From Bacteroides sp. (GTDB lineage Bacteria; Bacteroidota; Bacteroidia; Bacteroidales; Bacteroidaceae), in the NCBI GenBank assembly GCA_030151635.1, contig JASLDF010000200.1:1-35332 (forward strand): DNA of 35,332 nucleotides, read 5' to 3'. Positions within the stretch are counted from its first letter, which is position 1, and the number at the start of each line of letters is the position of its first letter. A program made the translations under genes and the position numbers. The notes under the pieces are model-generated. The model had not been told where the DNA came from, did no database searches, and worked only from the letters and a program-made list of their open reading frames with translations. This document shows, piece after piece, positions 1-9,015 of the stretch.

Positions 1-37
1 CGGTAAAAAACACACCTAAAAACATAGTTATAGCTCT

Positions 38-772
38 ATGAAAAAATACAAGTGGCTTATTGCTTTTTCTTTGATTCTATCAATCATATCAATCGTGATT
101 TCGTTTTTAAGAATAGATATTTATATCACAAATGATACATATATATCTCTTGTTCTAACGTTGGTTGGTATATGTACTACAATTATGGTTGGCTATCAAA
201 TATACAATTCTATAAATGTAAAAACCACTATGGAGCAGTATAGAGATGAGCTCAGAGCTGAGTATGATTCTAAGGTAGATGTTATAATGACTAGCTATGC
301 TCAATTAGATGCAAAGGCTATTGCTGATAGGGTTTTGTTATACCAAACAACTGCTCGTGGATATTCTGATAAAGACCTGTTGCCTAAATGGGAAACATTT
401 GGGTTAACAATGAAAGAAGCTCTTTTTTTATACTCCAAATACAACGATAAGAGCAAGGTTCAGCTAGATCAATCTTTGATGTCTTATGTTGAGATTTCAT
501 ATAATGACTTTTATGCATCGAGTAAAACTCTGAATTATGCGACTATGGACATGCCTAAAGGTCATCAATATTTAGAAAATATCGATGTTGAATCCGCCCT
601 TAAAAACATCTCAGCAAATGAGTGGTTTGAACGTGATTGTATTCAGATTATATCTACTATAAAAAGTCCATTAGGTTTAGATTTTGATAGTCTGTTTGAA
701 AAGAACAAAGAAAGTTTTCATAATATACTAGAAAAGGCGATTAAGGACAAGTCTAAAAACTCTAATGATTAG
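38..772 (+). CDS. Hypothetical membrane protein with two N-terminal TM segments
   Basis: 244 residues; I do not recognise a family. Two hydrophobic stretches are visible near the N-terminus (about residues 6-24 and 36-53), followed by a charged, probably helical cytoplasmic part with a likely short coiled coil around residues 60-90. No catalytic motif is seen. The ATG at 38 is the first start in the frame and is followed directly by a Lys-Lys-Tyr-Lys stretch and the first hydrophobic segment, as expected for a membrane anchor. Its stop lies 11 bases before the integrase start, so the two genes are probably co-transcribed and may belong to the same integrated element. Arginine is often encoded by AGA here and in the integrase, whereas the sus genes favour CGT. 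Function unknown; confident only that it is a real gene. Confidence 0.72.
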   Translation: MKKYKWLIAFSLILSIISIVISFLRIDIYITNDTYISLVLTLVGICTTIMVGYQIYNSINVKTTMEQYRDELRAEYDSKVDVIMTSYAQLDAKAIADRVLLYQTTARGYSDKDLLPKWETFGLTMKEALFLYSKYNDKSKVQLDQSLMSYVEISYNDFYASSKTLNYATMDMPKGHQYLENIDVESALKNISANEWFERDCIQIISTIKSPLGLDFDSLFEKNKESFHNILEKAIKDKSKNSND

Positions 773-783
773 TTGATTAATTT

Positions 784-2028
784 ATGACACCAATAAAAAG
801 AACGTGTAGATTCACGATTGATAAAGAGAAGGGCAAAGATGATGCACGCCTAAGATATCGTATAAGGTGGAGTGGTAACGCGTCTTATTTTCTTATTGGA
901 TATAGAGTTGCTATTAGTAAGTGGATTCCAGAAGCTCAAAGATGTAAAGCAAACACCACTCACGGAACTGAAAGAGTTCCTGCAAGTGATATCAATCGTA
1001 GAATTGAGCTATTTGAGGACACTATGAATGAAGTATTTTATAAGTTTGAATTAGCAGATAGAATGCCATCCATTAATGAATTTAGAGAATCCTTCAATTT
1101 AGCCATACACGGAGGGGGTGGAAATGCTCACGTGCAATATTTTTATGAAAAGTTTATTGAATATTCCATTGATGTTAAAGGATTGTCAAAGAATAGAATA
1201 TTAAGCTTAAAGCAAACAGGGGGAATGCTTTTGAAGTACAAATCTAGACTTCGGCTAAATAATCTAACTAAAGATGAACTAGGGGAGTTCCTTGAATATC
1301 TATATAAGAATGATTATTTAAATTCTACTGTTCAAAAACATTATGCGAATGTTAGAACTTTTTTAATATGGGCCAAAGATAAAGGTTATTATGGTGCAGA
1401 TGCTCTTGATGCAAAGCAGCGATTTAGCAATGTTAGAGATAAAGAGATAATATACTTAGATCTAGATGAGATAAAAAAACTTATCGATGTGAAGCTTGAT
1501 GGAAATAATAAGGAAATTAGAGATATGTTTATTTTCTGTTGTTTTACAGGACTTCGATATTCAGACGTTGTAAAACTAACAAAGGATGATGTCAGCGATA
1601 ATTACATCGAATTTGTAACCAAAAAAACAAAGCATCATTTAAAGATAGATTTAAATGACCACTCCAAAAGGATACTTGAAGAGTATGCGAATGCACAAGG
1701 TCCTACTATATTCTATCCTTACAATATTAGTTTTGCAAACAAAAGGCTTAAGAGTGTTGCAAAATTAGCTGGACTTGACAGCAAAATAAGTGTTTCTAAA
1801 ATTACAAAGAATAATGTAACTCTAGAGAGTGTGCCTAAATATGAAGCTATATCTACTCATTGTGGACGTAGAACGTTCGTTGTTACAGCTTTAAGAGCTG
1901 GAATATCAGCAGAGGTAATAATGAAATGGACTGGCCACAGTAGCTTTGAGAGCATGAAACCCTATATTGCTATTGTTGACGAATTAAAGAGTAAAGAAAT
2001 GAATAAATTCAATAAAATTTGTTTTTAG
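784..2028 (+). CDS. Tyrosine recombinase / phage-type integrase
   Basis: 414 residues, the usual length for Bacteroidota tyrosine integrases. The N-terminal about 100 residues look like the arm-DNA-binding region, residues about 115-205 like the SAM-like core-binding domain, and residues about 220-405 are the catalytic domain. The active-site set is complete: Arg258 in the FTGLRYSDV motif, a lysine at about 280, His359 and Arg362 (HCGR), His385 (GHSS) and the nucleophile Tyr394 (KPYIAI). It should therefore cut and rejoin DNA through a 3'-phosphotyrosine. Its position next to an unknown gene at the left edge, reading towards the sus locus, suggests it marks one end of an integrated element; the rest would lie to the left, outside the window. 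A role in a conjugative element, a phage or a simple island cannot be told apart here. Confidence 0.95.
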   Translation: MTPIKRTCRFTIDKEKGKDDARLRYRIRWSGNASYFLIGYRVAISKWIPEAQRCKANTTHGTERVPASDINRRIELFEDTMNEVFYKFELADRMPSINEFRESFNLAIHGGGGNAHVQYFYEKFIEYSIDVKGLSKNRILSLKQTGGMLLKYKSRLRLNNLTKDELGEFLEYLYKNDYLNSTVQKHYANVRTFLIWAKDKGYYGADALDAKQRFSNVRDKEIIYLDLDEIKKLIDVKLDGNNKEIRDMFIFCCFTGLRYSDVVKLTKDDVSDNYIEFVTKKTKHHLKIDLNDHSKRILEEYANAQGPTIFYPYNISFANKRLKSVAKLAGLDSKISVSKITKNNVTLESVPKYEAISTHCGRRTFVVTALRAGISAEVIMKWTGHSSFESMKPYIAIVDELKSKEMNKFNKICF

Positions 2029-2203
2029 TCCAAAACGGGGAGCAAAGCAGGATAATATTACTCTTTTTAGAAATATATCAATATATATTAATACACATCT
2101 ATTCTTAACTTTGCTGTTTTTTATATACACCAATACAAGTAGATATAAGTCGTTATATACAACTAATATTCACAATAAGGATTATTCCGTTGTGTAAACA
2201 TGT
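2029..2203. other. AT-rich gap after the integrase; possible element end
   Basis: No gene is seen between the integrase stop and the hairpin at 2204. The stretch is very AT-rich and holds two imperfect direct repeats, TTATATACACCAATA at 2121-2135 and TTATATACAACTAATA at 2153-2168. These could be arm-type integrase sites, but nothing proves it. The attachment site is expected hereabouts if the integrase ends an element; the second copy would be outside the window. Confidence 0.3.
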
Positions 2204-2228
2204 AAGGCGGGGAAACTCGCCTTTTTTT
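2204..2228 (+). terminator. Rho-independent terminator
   Basis: An 8-bp stem (left arm AAGGCGGG, right arm CTCGCCTT with one G-T pair) closes a GAAA tetraloop and is followed by a run of T. It lies 175 bases after the integrase stop, so it may end integrase transcription or be left from the original gene next to the insertion point. Confidence 0.85.
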
Positions 2229-2370
2229 ATGCGCAATACTTTACAAAATTTCTCTCCCTCGTTTTCGATTATGTGAAATAATGTTTTTAACTTACGCTTC
2301 AAATGGCATCCATTAATATATGTCCAAATTCTCTACTCTTTTATTTAAAATTGATAGGGGGGAGAATTTT

Positions 2371-2436
2371 ATGATGAAAAACACAACTTCATTTAACCAA
2401 ATTCTATGTATAAAGCTATTCTATCTTTATTTATAA
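2371..2436 (+). CDS. Possible 21-codon leader ORF overlapping the susR start
   Basis: An ATG-ATG pair at 2371 follows a purine-rich GGGGGGAG stretch (2357-2364) that would be a strong Shine-Dalgarno match. The frame stays open for 21 codons, stops at 2434-2436, and overlaps the first codons of susR in another frame. It could be a leader peptide coupled to susR translation. Such strong Shine-Dalgarno sites are uncommon in Bacteroidota, which makes it notable, but the ORF is so short that it may be chance. Confidence 0.25.
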   Translation: MMKNTTSFNQILCIKLFYLYL

Positions 2437-4019
2437 CACTTTTATGTACTCAATTTGTTATGGCAAATGAGGGACTAGAGTCTTTACTTAAAACGTTAGA
2501 CCAAACGATAAAAGATAGAGAAGTGTATAGTCAAGATAAAATTCACACCATAGAAGGCTTACGTATGCAGTATAAAACTGCTGGTGATTTAGAACAACAA
2601 TTCTACATATTAGGCAAATTATTCAACGAGTTTGATAATTATCAAACCGATGAGGCTTACGAAATTGTTCGTGAGCGTTTGGCACTTGCCGACAATTTAG
2701 ATTCTGATGCATTTAGAGCGATGGCACATATGAACCTTGCCGATGTTTATCGCACAACAGGACTTTACAAAGAAGCACTAGAAACTTTAGACCTTATTCA
2801 TAAGCACAATTGGCAAAAAGAAGATTTGGCCTATTACTACCACATTTACCACTCGTTGTACGTCTTGATGTCGGACTATGCCGTGTTGGATGCAGATAAA
2901 AAGCGATACAATAAGTTAGTATTAGCCTATAAAGATTCCTTGTTAATGGTTCTTGATCCAAATGAGTTAAGCTATCCATTGGTTGAAAGTACGCGTTATT
3001 TAATGTATGGCGAGTTTGACCAAGCACTTGCGTGTCTAGAATCTGCACAAGCTAAATTTGGTGGAGAATCTCCCATGTTGAATTATACCTTGTCCGATAT
3101 CTATTACCACAAAGGCGATATTGAAAAGCAGAAATATTATTTGACGTTATCGGCCATAGGCGATTTAAGAAGTTGCATTAAAGAATACATATCTCTGCAC
3201 CGATTGGCTGATTTACTGTATAGTGAGGGCGATTTAGATCGTGCCTATTTCTATATGCGTAACGCCCTTGATGATGCTGTATTTAGTAATTCGCGCTTGC
3301 GCACACTTCAAGTTTCCAAAATGCTACCTATCATAGCAAAGGCTCATGAGCATAAAAACATTCAAGAGCGCAGAACAATGGTCATAACCTTGTCGATTAT
3401 AGCTTTTCTAGCGGTGATACTTTTAATCGCTCTCTTTTTTATTTACAAGCAAGTAAAACAATTGTCTCGGATTAAAGAAGCTCAGAAACAATTAAATCGA
3501 GAGTTGAAAATAATGAATGATGAGTTGTCTATTTTGAATGGACAATTGGAAGAGGCAAACTTAATTAAAGTAGAATACATCAGTCATCTTTTTCATGTTT
3601 GCTCCACTTATATTAGTAAACTGGAGAATTTCCGATTATTAGTAAAACGTAATATTCAGACGAATCAAGTGAAGCAACTCACAAAAATGGTGAACTCATC
3701 GTCGTTGGTGAATGACGAATTAAAAGAATTTTATCAAAACTTCGATTCTATATTCCTTAAAATCTATCCGTCGTTCGTTGATGAGTTTAATGGACTGCTT
3801 GTTGAAGATGGACAGATTACGCCCAAAGAAGGCGATTTATTAACCCCGGAGTTGCGTATTTATGCTTTAATAAAATTGGGGATAACAGACAGTGTACAAA
3901 TTGCAGATTTTCTTCACTACTCAACACAAACTATTTACAACTACCGACAAAAAGTGCGGAATAAAGCAAAATCATCTAAAGGTGAATTTTTAGATGAAAT
4001 AGAGAAGATTTGTTCTTGA
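2406..4019 (+). CDS. susR: SusR-type membrane-spanning transcriptional regulator
   Basis: 537 residues, similar in length to SusR of Bacteroides. In order: signal-like hydrophobic N-terminus (1-20); a periplasmic helical region of TPR-like repeats (about 55-290); one TM segment (about 324-347); a coiled coil (about 355-388); and a C-terminal helix-turn-helix (about 480-520, with the core SVQIADFLHYSTQTIYNYR) of the LuxR-like type. This is the DUF6377/SusR architecture, in which a sugar such as maltose is sensed outside the inner membrane and the cytoplasmic HTH activates the sus genes. It lies directly upstream of susC in the same direction but is separated by a terminator, so it has its own transcript, as in the classical locus. 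The ATG at 2406 is in the only frame that keeps the N-terminal hydrophobic segment. Sugar specificity is inferred from the neighbours. Confidence 0.9.
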   Translation: MYKAILSLFITLLCTQFVMANEGLESLLKTLDQTIKDREVYSQDKIHTIEGLRMQYKTAGDLEQQFYILGKLFNEFDNYQTDEAYEIVRERLALADNLDSDAFRAMAHMNLADVYRTTGLYKEALETLDLIHKHNWQKEDLAYYYHIYHSLYVLMSDYAVLDADKKRYNKLVLAYKDSLLMVLDPNELSYPLVESTRYLMYGEFDQALACLESAQAKFGGESPMLNYTLSDIYYHKGDIEKQKYYLTLSAIGDLRSCIKEYISLHRLADLLYSEGDLDRAYFYMRNALDDAVFSNSRLRTLQVSKMLPIIAKAHEHKNIQERRTMVITLSIIAFLAVILLIALFFIYKQVKQLSRIKEAQKQLNRELKIMNDELSILNGQLEEANLIKVEYISHLFHVCSTYISKLENFRLLVKRNIQTNQVKQLTKMVNSSSLVNDELKEFYQNFDSIFLKIYPSFVDEFNGLLVEDGQITPKEGDLLTPELRIYALIKLGITDSVQIADFLHYSTQTIYNYRQKVRNKAKSSKGEFLDEIEKICS

Positions 4020-4039
4020 ATTTTATCGATTATTTAACT

Positions 4040-4070
4040 AAAAGTAGGCTCTAAAAGCTTACTTTTTTTT
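4040..4070 (+). terminator. Terminator of susR
   Basis: A 10-bp stem (AAAAGTAGGC with GCTTACTTTT, one G-T pair) has a 7-base loop and a run of eight T. It starts about 20 bases after the susR stop and separates susR from the susC operon. Confidence 0.88.
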
Positions 4071-4292
4071 ATTTGTAATTACATATAACTGTCTGTTTTG
4101 TAGTGTATTGTGTTTTACTAAACCTTACTATCTGTTTTACTTGATATAGGATGTTCCTTATATTAGGTCTAGCTTTGTTATAATTAGTTAATCGAGCTGC
4201 TTTTTTGATGTGTATCAGTTAACCAGTCCTTTTAGCTAATGATGTTAATCTATAATATAATGATATTTTGTTAATCAAAAATTTATTCAACT
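4071..4292 (+). promoter_or_regulatory. Upstream region of the sus operon; promoter expected but not resolved
   Basis: This 222-base gap must hold the operon promoter and the SusR binding site. The best -7-like word is TATTTTG at 4264-4270, 22 bases before susC; it is one base short of the TAnnTTTG consensus, and I see no clear TTTG element 19-21 bases before it. An activator-dependent promoter often has a poor consensus, so this fits regulation by SusR, but no operator can be named. Confidence 0.35.
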
Positions 4293-7200
4293 ATGGGAAA
4301 AATGCATAAAAAAAGCTGGTTGAAAACTTGCCTTCTGATGGTGGTGAGTTTATTAACTTTTGCTACTGTACATGCGCAAGATTCCAAGATGACCATTACG
4401 GGTGTGGTTTACGATGAGTTGGGACCTGTTGCAGGTGCCAATGTTCTAGTAAAAGGAACTGTTGATGGTACGATCACGGATTTCGATGGACGCTTTTCTG
4501 TTAGCGCTACTAAAAACTCTACTTTAGTAGTTTCTTTTATTGGTTTTAAGACGCAAGAAGTTAAGGTCATTTCGGAGTCTGCATTAAAAATTAGACTTCT
4601 ATCCGACACCGAGTTGTTGGATGAGGTAATAGTGATTGGTTACGGTAGTGTAAAGAAAGAAGATCTTACAGGTTCTGTAACGGCTATTAAAACAGATGAA
4701 ATCAATAGAGGTGCTATTTCGAATCCTCAAGAGTTAATTCAAGGTAAAGTATCGGGAGTATTTATTCAGCCACCATCTGGACAACCAGGAGGAGAGAGTA
4801 AAATGCGTATTCGTAGTGGTGCTTCACTAAATGCTAGTAATGATCCTCTAATTGTTGTAGATGGTGTGCCGTTGGCGAACGATGCTGCACCAGGTATGGC
4901 AAATGGACTTTCTAGTATCAACCCAAATGATATTGAAACATTTACAATTCTAAAAGATGCATCGGCAACCGCAATCTATGGTTCAAGAGCTTCGAACGGT
5001 GTAATTTTGATTACTACTAAAAAAGGAAGTACCAATGGTGTTAAGGTAGCATATAGTGGAACATTCAGCTTGAATGATCCTTATAAAAAAATTAAAACTT
5101 TAAGTGCAAATAAGTATCGTGAGGTAGTTCCAGAAGCTTTTAGTGGTGATGTTCGTGAAACAGTAGAACAATATCTAGCCATCTTCCCAGAACAAAGCAC
5201 TAATTGGCAAAATCAAGTGTACCGTACTTCGTTTGGTACTGACAATAACTTGAGTGTTGCTGCCTCGGCTTGGAATACACCAATTCGTGTATCATTGGGA
5301 TATAACAATGAAAACGGTACGTTAAAGCAATCTAACTTTACACGTTATACAATTGATGCTTCGGCAAATCCTAAATTCTTTGATAATCATCTTGATATCA
5401 AATTGAATGTAAAGGCATCAATCAATAAAAATAAATTTGCAGATACGGGAGCAATTGGTGCAGCTGCTTTCTTTGATCCAACCAAGCCTGTGTATAATAC
5501 CAGTGGTGCATACAACGGATATTGGAACTGGACAAGTTATAAAGATGGACCTAATCAAGGAGCTTATGGTAATCCTTCGACAGAGGCTATGGTAAATCCT
5601 ATGGGTCTTTTATTCGATCGTTTTGACGATGGTAAAACCAAACGTAGTATTGGTAACATTCAAGCAGATTACAAACTTCATTGGCTTCCAGATCTTCATT
5701 TTAATTTGAACTTAGGCTATGATATTTCTCGTGGTAAAGGGGATAAAGGTCCTGAAATAGGTTCCTTTATGGCAGAAAAGGATGACTTATTTAGAGGTGT
5801 TGGACGTAGTGAATCTTGGAATAATTTCCGTAGAAATCAGCTTCTAGAGTTTTATACTTCATACGAAAAAGAGATAGAGCCTATTCAAAGCCGTATTAAT
5901 GTAATGGCTGGTTACTCTTACCAACATTTTTATTACTCTGATTTCTCTAGCAATTTTTCACCAGTAGTTGATGGTTTTACACCTAAGGAAGATGAAAACT
6001 GGTTGTTGAATGATGAGAAAACAGCTTATGTTAGAAAAGGTGCATACACACGTCCTAGCGAAAACTATTTGATTTCTTTTTATGGTCGTGCAAACTATGT
6101 ATTTAAGAATAGATATTTATTGACTGGTACAGTGCGTCGTGATGGTTCTTCTCGTTTCTACAAAGACAATCGTTGGGGTACGTTTACTTCTGTAGCAGGT
6201 GCATGGACTATTTCGGAAGAGGCATTCATGAAAGATATTGAATGGTTATCGAATTTGAAATTCAGAGTAGGGTATGGTTCTACGGGACAACAAGACTTAG
6301 GTAATGATTTTTATCCTTACTATGCGGCATATCTGGAAAGCACGAATAATAATTCTGAATATTTAGGTTCACTTTTAACCAAACCAGGCAAGTATAACCG
6401 AGATTTGAAATGGGAAACGACGGATACGTATAACATTGGTTTAGATTTTGGTGTACTTTCAAATAGAATTACAGGTTCGGTAGAGTACTACAAGAAGAAA
6501 ACTAAAGACTTATTGGGTGTTGTTAATGTGGCAGCAGGTACAAACTTTACAAACCGTTTAATTACCAATATTGGTAGAATGGAGAATAAAGGGGTGGAAT
6601 TTAATGTCAATGCAGTGGCTATTGATACGAAAGACTTTAACTGGACCATTGGTTTTAATGCAACATGGAATGAAAGTAAAATCACGAAGTTAGTACAAAA
6701 AGACAATGACACTTATCCAGGTATTGAAGTAGGTGGTGGTGGTATTGGAACGGGGTCTAACGTACAAAAACATATGGTTGGTTATGCTCCATTTACGTTC
6801 AACGTATACCAACAGGTATATGATGAACAAGGAAAACCTATACAAAATGCCTTCGTTGATCGCAATGGTGATGGTAAAATTACAGATGCCGACCGCTATT
6901 TAGCAAAGAGTTCAATGCCTAAATATTTCTTTGGTATGAGTCATACCTTTTCGTACAAGAACTTCGATTTAGGTTTTAACTTACGTGCAAATGTGGGGAA
7001 CTATGCGTTCAACAATATTGCAGCTACAAACTCTACTCTAGCTGGGGCATATGGCGGACAAGGTTTCTTAACAAACCTTCATGAAACAGCTTTGAAGACA
7101 GGTTTTACAATGACCAATACAGCAGAGCAAAGTAAATCGGATTATTTCTTGGAAAATGCTTCTTTCTTAAAGATGGATAACATCACGTTTGGTTATAGTT

Positions 7201-7364
7201 TCCAAAAATTATTTGGTCACATTAATGGACGTTTATCTTTCTCAGTTCAAAATGTATTTACACTAACGAAGTACTCTGGACTAGATCCTGAAAATTCGGG
7301 TGTAGATGGAAACATTTGGCCACGTCCACGTACATACACAATGGGTGTTAATCTTAATTTCTAA
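4293..7364 (+). CDS. susC: SusC-family TonB-dependent outer-membrane transporter
   Basis: 1023 residues, normal for SusC. Signal peptide at 1-29 (ends HAQD), a carboxypeptidase-D-like regulatory domain at about 33-102, a TonB box around 109-118 (LDEVIVIGYG), and a plug domain at about 120-245 that ends in the family signature VILITTKKG. The rest is the 22-strand beta barrel, ending with aromatic Phe1023 (sequence GVNLNF), the usual barrel C-terminus. It imports starch oligosaccharides over the outer membrane using TonB/proton-motive force, with SusD as its lid. The susD start is only 10 bases downstream, the normal tight susC-susD pairing. The substrate (starch/maltooligosaccharides) is inferred from the GH13 and GH97 genes of the operon. 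An ATG at 4302 is a possible alternative start. Confidence 0.97.
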   Translation: MGKMHKKSWLKTCLLMVVSLLTFATVHAQDSKMTITGVVYDELGPVAGANVLVKGTVDGTITDFDGRFSVSATKNSTLVVSFIGFKTQEVKVISESALKIRLLSDTELLDEVIVIGYGSVKKEDLTGSVTAIKTDEINRGAISNPQELIQGKVSGVFIQPPSGQPGGESKMRIRSGASLNASNDPLIVVDGVPLANDAAPGMANGLSSINPNDIETFTILKDASATAIYGSRASNGVILITTKKGSTNGVKVAYSGTFSLNDPYKKIKTLSANKYREVVPEAFSGDVRETVEQYLAIFPEQSTNWQNQVYRTSFGTDNNLSVAASAWNTPIRVSLGYNNENGTLKQSNFTRYTIDASANPKFFDNHLDIKLNVKASINKNKFADTGAIGAAAFFDPTKPVYNTSGAYNGYWNWTSYKDGPNQGAYGNPSTEAMVNPMGLLFDRFDDGKTKRSIGNIQADYKLHWLPDLHFNLNLGYDISRGKGDKGPEIGSFMAEKDDLFRGVGRSESWNNFRRNQLLEFYTSYEKEIEPIQSRINVMAGYSYQHFYYSDFSSNFSPVVDGFTPKEDENWLLNDEKTAYVRKGAYTRPSENYLISFYGRANYVFKNRYLLTGTVRRDGSSRFYKDNRWGTFTSVAGAWTISEEAFMKDIEWLSNLKFRVGYGSTGQQDLGNDFYPYYAAYLESTNNNSEYLGSLLTKPGKYNRDLKWETTDTYNIGLDFGVLSNRITGSVEYYKKKTKDLLGVVNVAAGTNFTNRLITNIGRMENKGVEFNVNAVAIDTKDFNWTIGFNATWNESKITKLVQKDNDTYPGIEVGGGGIGTGSNVQKHMVGYAPFTFNVYQQVYDEQGKPIQNAFVDRNGDGKITDADRYLAKSSMPKYFFGMSHTFSYKNFDLGFNLRANVGNYAFNNIAATNSTLAGAYGGQGFLTNLHETALKTGFTMTNTAEQSKSDYFLENASFLKMDNITFGYSFQKLFGHINGRLSFSVQNVFTLTKYSGLDPENSGVDGNIWPRPRTYTMGVNLNF

Positions 7365-7374
7365 TATTACAACT

Positions 7375-8994
7375 ATGAAGATTAAAAGTATATTTTTTGG
7401 ATTAGGTCTTCTTTTACTGACAAGCTGTTTAGGAGATTTAGATGTGAAACCACTAGATCCCAATATTAATACGGCTGATAAAGTCTATGCAGACCAAAAC
7501 AACTATTCTAGAAACTTATTAAAAATATATTCTGTTTTGGCTATGAGTGGCCAAGATGGAGAAGGAAGCTCGGACTTGGAAGGTCTTGACGCTGGGAATA
7601 CGCAGTTTTACCGTTCATTATGGAATTTGCAAGTGGCATCGACCGACGAGTGCATTAACTCTTGGCCAGACCCTTGGGTACCCGAAGTTATGGAGATGAA
7701 ATGGACCCCCGTTGGTAATGAATCAATTGAAGGAGTATATCACCGTGCTATGTATATGGTGGCTATTTCAAATGAATATTTAGTACAAACGACAGATGCA
7801 TATATGGCGGAACGTGGTATAGAAGAAAGTTTCTGGCCTACTGTTCATCAGTATCGTTATGAGGCACGCTTCTTGAGAGCTTTGGCTTATGTGTATTTGA
7901 TGGATATGTATGGAAATCCTCCATTTATTACTGAAAGTAACTACTCTTCAGAACCAAGTCAAATTGGTCGTGCAGAGCTATTCAATTGGATTGAAAAAGA
8001 GTTAACTGATATAAAAGATGAATTGGTTGAGGCTAAGACTGCTGGCTTTTATGGTCGTGCAGATCAAGGTGTAGTAAATGCACTTCTTTCAAGAATGTAT
8101 TTAAATGCTGAGGTTTATACTGGCAAACCGATGTATGATAAGTGTGTAGCCATCAGTAAAGAGATTATTGATATGCCTGTTTATGGATTGGCCGATACTT
8201 ATGCAGACTTATTTAAAGCGGATAATGACCGTTCGGATGTTGCTAAAGAATTTATATTTCCAATCGTTTATGAGGGTACAAAAACACAAACTTTTGGTGG
8301 TATTCGTTTCTTAATTGCTGCTTCTCGTGGTGCTGGCGAAGTGAGTGAAGAGATTGATGGTTTTAAAGGTGGATGGAGTGGCAACCGTGCTCTACCTAAC
8401 TTAGTAAATCGATTTACCTATAGTGATCAATCTAATCCTACAGCAGAAAGTATTAACGATAAGCGTGGTATTTTTATGGATAAGAATAGAAGTATTGATA
8501 TCCAAACGACTTATGTGAAGACGTTTGAAACTGAAGGTTGGGCAGTGTATAAGTTTACGAATATGAGATCGGATGGGTTGCCAGGTACAAACCCAGACTC
8601 TCCAGATACGGATATTCCGCTGATTCGTTTGCCTGAAATTTACTTGAATTATGCTGAGGCAGTAGTTCGTGGCGGAGGTGGTTCGAAAGCCGAAGCGGTG
8701 AGATTGATTAATATGTTGCGTGAAAGAGCATATGGTCATGACAAAGCGGCTATTACTGAAGCTGATATGACTGTTGATTTTCTGTTAGAAGAGCGTAGTC
8801 GTGAATTGTATTGGGAAGGTACACGTAGAACAGACCTTGTTCGTTATGGAAACTTTACATCGGGTAGCTACTTGTGGCAATATAAAGGTGGTGTAAAGCT
8901 TGGTACTGGTGTTGAAACGTATAAAAACGTATATCCTATTCCTTCAAGTGATCTTTCTGTCAATGGAAATTTGAAGCAAAACATAGGCTATTAA
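7375..8994 (+). CDS. susD: SusD-family starch-binding outer-membrane lipoprotein
   Basis: 539 residues from the ATG at 7375. The frame is open further upstream, inside susC, but only the start at 7375 gives a lipoprotein signal peptide (MKIKSIFFGLGLLLLTSC) with the acylated Cys18. Family features include the N-terminal Asp/Asn-rich segment, TPR-type helices (for example RYEARFLRALAYVYLMDMYG at about 160-180) and the C-terminal block FLLEERSRELYWEGTRRTDLVRYG that is typical of SusD/RagB. It sits on the cell surface as the hinged lid of SusC and binds helical starch. An acidic residue follows the lipidated cysteine at +3 (CLGDLD), in keeping with surface export in Bacteroidota. SusE follows after 21 bases. 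Confidence 0.97.
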   Translation: MKIKSIFFGLGLLLLTSCLGDLDVKPLDPNINTADKVYADQNNYSRNLLKIYSVLAMSGQDGEGSSDLEGLDAGNTQFYRSLWNLQVASTDECINSWPDPWVPEVMEMKWTPVGNESIEGVYHRAMYMVAISNEYLVQTTDAYMAERGIEESFWPTVHQYRYEARFLRALAYVYLMDMYGNPPFITESNYSSEPSQIGRAELFNWIEKELTDIKDELVEAKTAGFYGRADQGVVNALLSRMYLNAEVYTGKPMYDKCVAISKEIIDMPVYGLADTYADLFKADNDRSDVAKEFIFPIVYEGTKTQTFGGIRFLIAASRGAGEVSEEIDGFKGGWSGNRALPNLVNRFTYSDQSNPTAESINDKRGIFMDKNRSIDIQTTYVKTFETEGWAVYKFTNMRSDGLPGTNPDSPDTDIPLIRLPEIYLNYAEAVVRGGGGSKAEAVRLINMLRERAYGHDKAAITEADMTVDFLLEERSRELYWEGTRRTDLVRYGNFTSGSYLWQYKGGVKLGTGVETYKNVYPIPSSDLSVNGNLKQNIGY

Positions 8995-9015
8995 TAACCT
9001 TAAATAGACGTAATA

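Noticed and set aside
7306..7374. Upstream extension of susD into the 3' end of susC
   Set aside because: The extension lacks a signal peptide at its start and is coding for susC in another frame; the ATG at 7375 gives a clean lipoprotein signal.
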